A stretch of 64,000 bases of DNA from contig DATDCV010000506.1 in assembly GCA_036524155.1 (NCBI GenBank), positions 10,204-74,203 on the forward strand. Reading direction: 5' to 3'. Below, in pieces: positions 59,429 through 64,000 of the stretch. The translations under genes were made by a program, and so were the position numbers. Under the pieces are notes generated by a model. The model saw only the letters and a program-made list of their open reading frames with translations. It had not been told where the DNA came from and made no database searches. How positions within the stretch are numbered: the first letter of the stretch is position 1; every line of letters starts with the position of its first letter. This DNA is from DATDCV01 sp036524155 (lineage in GTDB: Bacteria; Verrucomicrobiota; Verrucomicrobiia; Limisphaerales; UBA8199).

Positions 59429-60817
59429 TTACACGAACCGCATGTTTAGCGTGCGCGCAAAGCGCTTCAGCAGCGCCGAGTGCCGGCCCTCAAACACCGC
59501 GACATGATGCGGCATGCCCTGGTGGCACAACTCTTCGAACCACTCCTGCGGGTCCTGATTTTCCAGGCGCGCCAGCCCGTTGGTGCCCATTAAATGGCGC
59601 TTCGGCTTGACCGTCTGTCCTTCTCGCGCCGTCAGGTGGTAGCGGCCGTCGCAGCGCCAGAAACGCATCACCGTCACCGGCATTTTCTCGCGGAGCGTCG
59701 CTTCGACCACCGCCGGCTTCTTGATATTGAAATGGCGCGCGATTTGCGGGCCGCGCGGCGACCCCACCGGATCGCAGAGTCCCATCGGCGCGGCCCCGCC
59801 ATGCCACAAGGTGATGGTTTCCCTGTCGTGCTCGAGCCAGTCTGTGAGATAGCACCGGCCCAGGCCCAGATTCTCGCCAATCCAGGCCGACATCGCGCCA
59901 TCGGCGTCTCCTTCGCAGGCCACCGCCAGACCCTCGTCCACTAGCCGTGCAATCCCGAGGTACGGCCATTGGCCGAAAGTGTTGGCCATCTCCGGCCAGC
60001 AGCGAATCGTCATCGCGTCCAGGCCGTCGTTCTCCAGAAATGAACGCATCGCCAAGTACAGGCGCGAAGCCATTGGCAGGTCTTCGTCGCTGGTGTCTTT
60101 GTGCGGCATCCCAAGCGCCTTTACTTTGGCGACATCCTCGGCGACGGCGTCCTCGGCCAGGCCGCTCACCGCGTTGGCAAACTCGAGGAGGCTGAACGTT
60201 TGCACCTGGACACCCAGCCCGCGGTGGACAGAAAACGCGTCGGCGCCCATCGCGAAATAGCCGGGCGCGTGCCCGCCGATGAGGCCCAACCGCGCGCTGC
60301 GCAGCCCCCGCGCGGTGGCCGCCAGTCGGACGGCTTGCCTGAAACGCTGCTGCGTCCCGGCCGCCGCCGGGTCGCCGTAAACGATGTCGAAGGTGTGGCC
60401 CATCTGTCGCAACACCGACCCCCAGCAATGCGCGCCGACCAGCGAGCACGAGCTGATCATGTCGTCGTCGGGCTTTTCGGGCGTTGCCCAGAGCACGATC
60501 GGGTCGGGCCAGAGTTGGGCGAGTGTCGGGGCGAGCCGTCCGTCCCCCATGGTCGTTTGGAGCACAACCAGGACCTGGGCGCCCTGCTCCGAACAGGCCG
60601 CCACTGCCCGGCGGAGGGACTGGTCATCGGTCGCTTTTTCCGGCGGTTCTACAAATGTCAACTTCGACTCGCGCAGCCAGGCGCGGACTTTTGCCTCCTG
60701 TTGTCGCCCCCACTCCATGTCGAATCCCGGCCGCCGCCGGCCCAGGAAAATGATCCCGACCCTGGGTTGGTTGGAAGTGGAGGGTGGCGTGCTCGTTTCT
60801 TTTAGTCTGTTGCTCAT
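59429..60817 (-). CDS. L-fucose/L-arabinose isomerase-like protein
   Basis: 462 residues. The N-terminal two-thirds is a Rossmann-like region (RVGIIFLGRRRPGFDME, VLVVLQTTMGDGRLAP, RLGLIGGHAPGYFAMGAD). The C-terminal part (ITLWHGGAAPMGLCDP, MRFWRCDGRYHLTAREG, MPHHVAVFEGRHS) fits the fucose-isomerase C-terminal domain. The family interconverts aldose and ketose sugars with a divalent cation. Strict L-fucose specificity cannot be claimed. Placed between oxidoreductase genes and the transporter in one tight operon. Confidence 0.85.
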   Translation of the reverse strand: MSNRLKETSTPPSTSNQPRVGIIFLGRRRPGFDMEWGRQQEAKVRAWLRESKLTFVEPPEKATDDQSLRRAVAACSEQGAQVLVVLQTTMGDGRLAPTLAQLWPDPIVLWATPEKPDDDMISSCSLVGAHCWGSVLRQMGHTFDIVYGDPAAAGTQQRFRQAVRLAATARGLRSARLGLIGGHAPGYFAMGADAFSVHRGLGVQVQTFSLLEFANAVSGLAEDAVAEDVAKVKALGMPHKDTSDEDLPMASRLYLAMRSFLENDGLDAMTIRCWPEMANTFGQWPYLGIARLVDEGLAVACEGDADGAMSAWIGENLGLGRCYLTDWLEHDRETITLWHGGAAPMGLCDPVGSPRGPQIARHFNIKKPAVVEATLREKMPVTVMRFWRCDGRYHLTAREGQTVKPKRHLMGTNGLARLENQDPQEWFEELCHQGMPHHVAVFEGRHSALLKRFARTLNMRFV

Positions 60818-60839
60818 GTGAAATTAAGTGTCGTCCGGC

Positions 60840-62177
60840 TCAAACGCAGACAGTGCGCCCGGGCATCGCGACCGGATAAAAACCGTCGGCATCGGGCAGC
60901 ACGGGCGGGGTGGCATCCCAGCCGAACGTCTTGGGCAGCAGCTCAATTTTGGAGTTGAACGCGTCGTCCCAGGTGATTTGCTGGCCTGAGTAAGTGCACA
61001 TGCGGCCCATGATGCCGGTCATGGTGCTCACCGCCCCGAACACCGCTTCGTTGAATGGCTTGTTATTGCGAATCGCGTCGAAGAGATCGTCGTGCTCCTT
61101 CTGGTACGGGTCGACGCGTTTTTGCCTGTCCGGGAACCGCCAGGTGTCGGCGCCTTTGATGATAAACCGCCCGTTGGCGAGGTCAGCCGAGCCTTTGGTG
61201 CCGGTGACATGCTCGGAAATGGAAGGCCAGCAGCCGGGGATTTGCCGGCATTGGCTGAGCATGCGCGTGCCATCCGCGTACTCGAACTCGACGAAATGGT
61301 GGTCGTAGATTTGGCCGTGGCGTTTGGCGTTGCGGACCTGCCGTCCGCCCATCCCCTGCCCACGGACAGGGTGAGCGCCTTTGATCCAATTGACCACGTC
61401 AAGGTTATGGACGTGCTGCTCGACGATGTGGTCGCCGGAGAGCCAGGTAAAGTAATACCAATTGCGGATCTGGTAGTGCATTTCAGTCTCGCCGGGCAGG
61501 CGTTCAACGCCGTCGCGCGAACCGCCGTCCCAGTAAGCCCGCAGCAGTATCAGTTCGCCGACCGCGCCATCCTGGATGCGCTTGATTGTCTCGATGTAGC
61601 CGGGTTGGTGCCGCCGTTGGAGTCCCACGCCGACTTTGAGGTTCTTCTTGCCGGCTTCCTCGGCCGCCGCCAAAACCTGGCGGATTCCGGGCGCGTCCGT
61701 CGCGACCGGCTTCTCCATAAACACATGCTTCCCCTGCCGCACCGCTTCTTCGAAGTGGATGGGCCGGAAGCCCGGCGACGAGGCCAGGATCACCACATCG
61801 GCCAGGGTGATGGCCTTTTTGTACCCGTCGAAATCAGTGAACTGCCGGTCGGGCGGCACGTCGATCTTGTCCGCCTGCTGGTTTTTCAGAGCTTCGAGAC
61901 TTTTCTCCAACTGCTCCGACCGGACATCGGCCAGGGCGACCAGCCTGGTGCTGCCGGGGGTTTTGAGAGCCTGGTTAGCGGCCCCGGTGCCGCGCCCGCC
62001 GCAGCCGATCAAGGCAATTTTCAAGGTGTCGTTTCCGGCGGCATGGACACTCCGCGCCAGCGGCAGGCCCGCCAGCAGCGAGGAGCCGATGACGGCGGTG
62101 GAAGTGGATCTGAGAAAACCGCGGCGGGTGAACTGAGACGCGGAACCCGGTGGAAGTGAAGGATGACTCGAATTCAT
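60840..62177 (-). CDS. Tat-exported Gfo/Idh/MocA-family oxidoreductase
   Basis: 445 residues. Twin-arginine signal (FTRRGFLRSTSTAVIGSS), Rossmann motif IALIGCGGRGTGAANQAL, KPVATDAPGIRQVLAAAE with the EKP lysine (GKHVFMEKPVATD), and the dehydrogenase domain (WYYFTWLSGDHIVEQHVH, NLDVVNWIKGAHP, YDHHFVEFEYADGTRM). Probable NAD(P)-dependent oxidation or interconversion at a sugar ring. 22 bp before the isomerase-like gene; same operon. Confidence 0.93.
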   Translation of the reverse strand: MNSSHPSLPPGSASQFTRRGFLRSTSTAVIGSSLLAGLPLARSVHAAGNDTLKIALIGCGGRGTGAANQALKTPGSTRLVALADVRSEQLEKSLEALKNQQADKIDVPPDRQFTDFDGYKKAITLADVVILASSPGFRPIHFEEAVRQGKHVFMEKPVATDAPGIRQVLAAAEEAGKKNLKVGVGLQRRHQPGYIETIKRIQDGAVGELILLRAYWDGGSRDGVERLPGETEMHYQIRNWYYFTWLSGDHIVEQHVHNLDVVNWIKGAHPVRGQGMGGRQVRNAKRHGQIYDHHFVEFEYADGTRMLSQCRQIPGCWPSISEHVTGTKGSADLANGRFIIKGADTWRFPDRQKRVDPYQKEHDDLFDAIRNNKPFNEAVFGAVSTMTGIMGRMCTYSGQQITWDDAFNSKIELLPKTFGWDATPPVLPDADGFYPVAMPGRTVCV

Positions 62178-62208
62178 AGTTTACAGTGAGGACGGAAGGA
62201 GAACGGAG

Positions 62209-63021
62209 TTAGAGTTTTCTAATGAGAATATTTCGCCAGCGGCAGACCTTGCCGGCCGCCCACGCTTTCCCGCCGTGGACCTGGAGGCCGATCGAGCCTT
62301 CGCTTCCGAGAATTCCGAACACGCGTTCCTTGTCGTATTCGGGCAGCGGACAGGTCTCGCCATTCCAATGGCAGACCTTGAGGTCGTTGACCCAGGTCGT
62401 GACTTGCGGGTACTTCCCGGTGCAACGAATCCGGGCGGTGTTCCAGTCGTTGAAGCGCCACGCCTTGAGCCACTGCTCGGCGGTGCAACTGTACTCGTAA
62501 ACGCCCGCCGGCCACTTCTGGGCCCGGGGATCCGGGCGCGTGGTGAGGGCTTCAGGACGGCCATCGGCGCCTTTCCGGGCAAAAATCTGGAAGGGCATCA
62601 TCGCAAATGCGCCGGGCATTTCTCCACGCAAGTGGCCGACATTCCCTTTGTCATGATAATCCACGTACATCTGAAACCCGTGCCCCTGCTCGGTGCAGCG
62701 GAAAAAGACGCCCGTGTCGGGACCCCAGTCCGGATTCAGGTCGAGCTGCAACTCAAAATCGCCGAATTTCCGGTCGGTCAGGAAGATCCCGCCATTTCCT
62801 GAGCCGGGGGGATCCTGCTCTCCCAGAAGCAGGCCGTCCTTGACGGTCCACTGGCCGCCGGTGCCGTGGGAGATTCGTTTGGGCGGCTTGTGCCAGCCTT
62901 TCAGGGATTGGCCGTCAAAGAGCGACTGTTGCGTCTCCGCCGCTGCCCGCCCGGGCACCGAGACCGCCAGGCTGGTCAGGCCGCAAGCTTGGAGAAAAGT
63001 GCGTCGGTTTATCGGTTTCAT
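62209..63021 (-). CDS. DUF1080 (3-keto-disaccharide hydrolase-like) protein, Tat-exported
   Basis: 270 residues from ATG 63019-63021. Twin-arginine signal (NRRTFLQACGLTSLAVSV). The jelly-roll carries QSLFDGQSLKGWHKP, FELQLDLNPDWGPDTGVFF and the family's WRNILIRKL end. DUF1080 members hydrolyse 3-keto-glycosides (characterised in Bacteroides) and commonly sit beside Gfo/Idh oxidoreductases that make or use the keto sugar. Flanked here by two of them, so oxidative deglycosylation is a good hypothesis. Confidence 0.92.
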   Translation of the reverse strand: MKPINRRTFLQACGLTSLAVSVPGRAAAETQQSLFDGQSLKGWHKPPKRISHGTGGQWTVKDGLLLGEQDPPGSGNGGIFLTDRKFGDFELQLDLNPDWGPDTGVFFRCTEQGHGFQMYVDYHDKGNVGHLRGEMPGAFAMMPFQIFARKGADGRPEALTTRPDPRAQKWPAGVYEYSCTAEQWLKAWRFNDWNTARIRCTGKYPQVTTWVNDLKVCHWNGETCPLPEYDKERVFGILGSEGSIGLQVHGGKAWAAGKVCRWRNILIRKL

Positions 63022-63061
63022 TTTGAACTCATTCGTGCGCGTGGCCAGCCGCCACACAGGC

Positions 63062-64000
63062 TCATCCCAGCTTCCATGGAGGGCGGAACGGGCGGGTGAG
63101 CAACTGGCTGGCTTCGGCATCGTCGAGGATGCGCTCGGCTTTGGCATCCCACTTGAGTTTTCGCTCGACCAGCATCGCAATCAGGCCCAGATGCCCGGGG
63201 ATCGCCGAATGGTGCGCGACCTCGGCCGGAGTGATGGTCGGCTTCCTCGATTTGACACAATCCAGAAAATTCCGGTGGTGGTCGCTCGATTCGTAGAGCT
63301 TTACTTTGCGCAACTCCTCGGGCAGGTCGCGGTAATCGCGCCATTCTTCGTTGGAGGCTTCAAACGCGCCGCGGTTGACCCAAACCCAACCCTTGGTGCC
63401 GGTCCACTTCGTGCCGCCGCGGATGTCCTCATAACCACCGGCAATCGTCATGGTGATGTTGCGCGGATACTTGAGCTCGATCCGGTATCTGGTGCAGGCA
63501 TTCCAGACTGCGTCCTTGGGCGGAAACTCGCCTTTGCCTTCGACCTCTAGCGGCCCGGAGTCATCGAAGTCGCAACCCCAATGAGCGATATCACAATGGT
63601 GCCCGATCCAATCCAGCAACTGGCCGCCACCGGTGTTGTAATTCCAGCGCCAGTTCCGGTGCACGCGGCCCTGGATGTAAGGCATCATTTTCGACGGCCC
63701 GATCCAGAAATTATAATCCAGCTCTGGCGGCGGATCGCCGGGGGTCATAGTTTCAGCGGCGTTGCCCGAATTACGGTTTCCTGCCGGCAACCCGACATCA
63801 ACATGGGTGACGTCGCCGATGAGCCCGTTCCGGACTATCTCCGCAGCCTTCCGGAATATAGCCTGGGACCGCTGCCAGGACCCGGTCTGCCAGATACGGC
63901 TGTTGTCACGGACGGCGCGGACCATGGCCTGTTGCTCGGCGATCGTTCGCGCGAGCGGCTTCTCCCCGTAGATATCTTTTTTGTGGCGGGCCGCCTCGAC
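63062..64000 (-). CDS. Gfo/Idh/MocA-family oxidoreductase, N-terminal part outside the window
   Basis: The frame continues past the right edge. The first visible codons are DIYGEKPLART, containing the EKP motif, then QTGSWQRSQAIFRKAAEI, PPELDYNFWIGPSKMMPY, WRWNYNTGGGQLLDWIGH and HCDIAHWGCDFDDSGPLE, all typical of large periplasmic Gfo/Idh dehydrogenases of Verrucomicrobiota and Planctomycetota. The end LTRPFRPPWKLG is usual. 40 bp from the DUF1080 gene. The Rossmann loop and signal peptide are not in the window. Confidence 0.9.
   Translation of the reverse strand, partial: VEAARHKKDIYGEKPLARTIAEQQAMVRAVRDNSRIWQTGSWQRSQAIFRKAAEIVRNGLIGDVTHVDVGLPAGNRNSGNAAETMTPGDPPPELDYNFWIGPSKMMPYIQGRVHRNWRWNYNTGGGQLLDWIGHHCDIAHWGCDFDDSGPLEVEGKGEFPPKDAVWNACTRYRIELKYPRNITMTIAGGYEDIRGGTKWTGTKGWVWVNRGAFEASNEEWRDYRDLPEELRKVKLYESSDHHRNFLDCVKSRKPTITPAEVAHHSAIPGHLGLIAMLVERKLKWDAKAERILDDAEASQLLTRPFRPPWKLG

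Overview
The window looks like a chromosomal segment of a soil or freshwater member of the Verrucomicrobiota (Pedosphaera/Limisphaerales-like). This is inferred from gene content, not from a marker gene. The signs are large secreted proteins built of RCC1, NHL, LVIVD, Gloeo_Verruco (GloVer) and BspA-type leucine-rich repeats; a pseudopilin with a FTLIELLVVIAIIAILAA-type N-terminus; Tat-exported Gfo/Idh/MocA oxidoreductases; a DUF1080 protein; a sulfatase; and many GC-rich palindromic intergenic repeats. No rRNA, tRNA, CRISPR array, phage structural gene or intact transposase was seen.

Layout. 0-9 kb: a truncated secreted protein, an ABC exporter pair, decayed gene fragments (an HTH/nucleotidyltransferase relic, a second partial ABC permease, a HigA-like antitoxin relic), a secretin-N-domain lipoprotein, a DUF3592 protein and a GloVer-repeat protein. 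9.7-21 kb: an S41 peptidase, two adjacent RCC1-repeat genes, a GYF-domain protein, a toxin-antitoxin locus with a deleted toxin and intact antitoxin, and two more secreted repeat proteins. 21-28.2 kb is a defence-like island: XRE regulator + ImmA/IrrE metallopeptidase + OLD-like ATPase/TOPRIM protein, RNase HI with a zinc ribbon, a Dam-class adenine methyltransferase next to a probable PD-(D/E)XK nuclease, and a nucleotidyltransferase-type toxin-antitoxin pair. 28-41 kb: an NHL protein whose propeller appears inserted inside an Ig-like domain, a pseudopilin, a serine hydrolase, a likely selenoprotein (TlpA-like domain with in-frame TGA at the first active-site Cys position), a sulfatase, a photolyase, a lipoprotein and a SMI1/KNR4 membrane protein. 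41-49.5 kb: a URO-D family protein, an AbiE-type pair with a palindromic operator, a sodium/solute symporter, an NmrA-type reductase, a YhbY protein and a Gfo/Idh oxidoreductase. 49.9-55.8 kb: secreted repeat proteins flanked by a truncated direct duplicate of the Gfo/Idh gene. 56-64 kb: a tight minus-strand sugar operon (Gfo/Idh, DUF1080, Gfo/Idh, fucose-isomerase-like, symporter, class II aldolase, alpha/beta hydrolase).

How it fits together. Eight secreted repeat proteins with unrelated N-terminal architectures end in variants of one C-terminal module finishing in F-[YF]-R, which suggests a shared sorting or anchoring signal. The sugar operon fits oxidative attack on a glycoside (oxidoreductases + DUF1080) followed by isomerisation, aldol cleavage and sodium-coupled uptake. 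The 21-28 kb and 42-44 kb regions carry defence or toxin-antitoxin modules, and scattered relics of similar modules show repeated acquisition and loss. The most striking single observation is the UxxC selenoprotein candidate at 34.2-35.5 kb.
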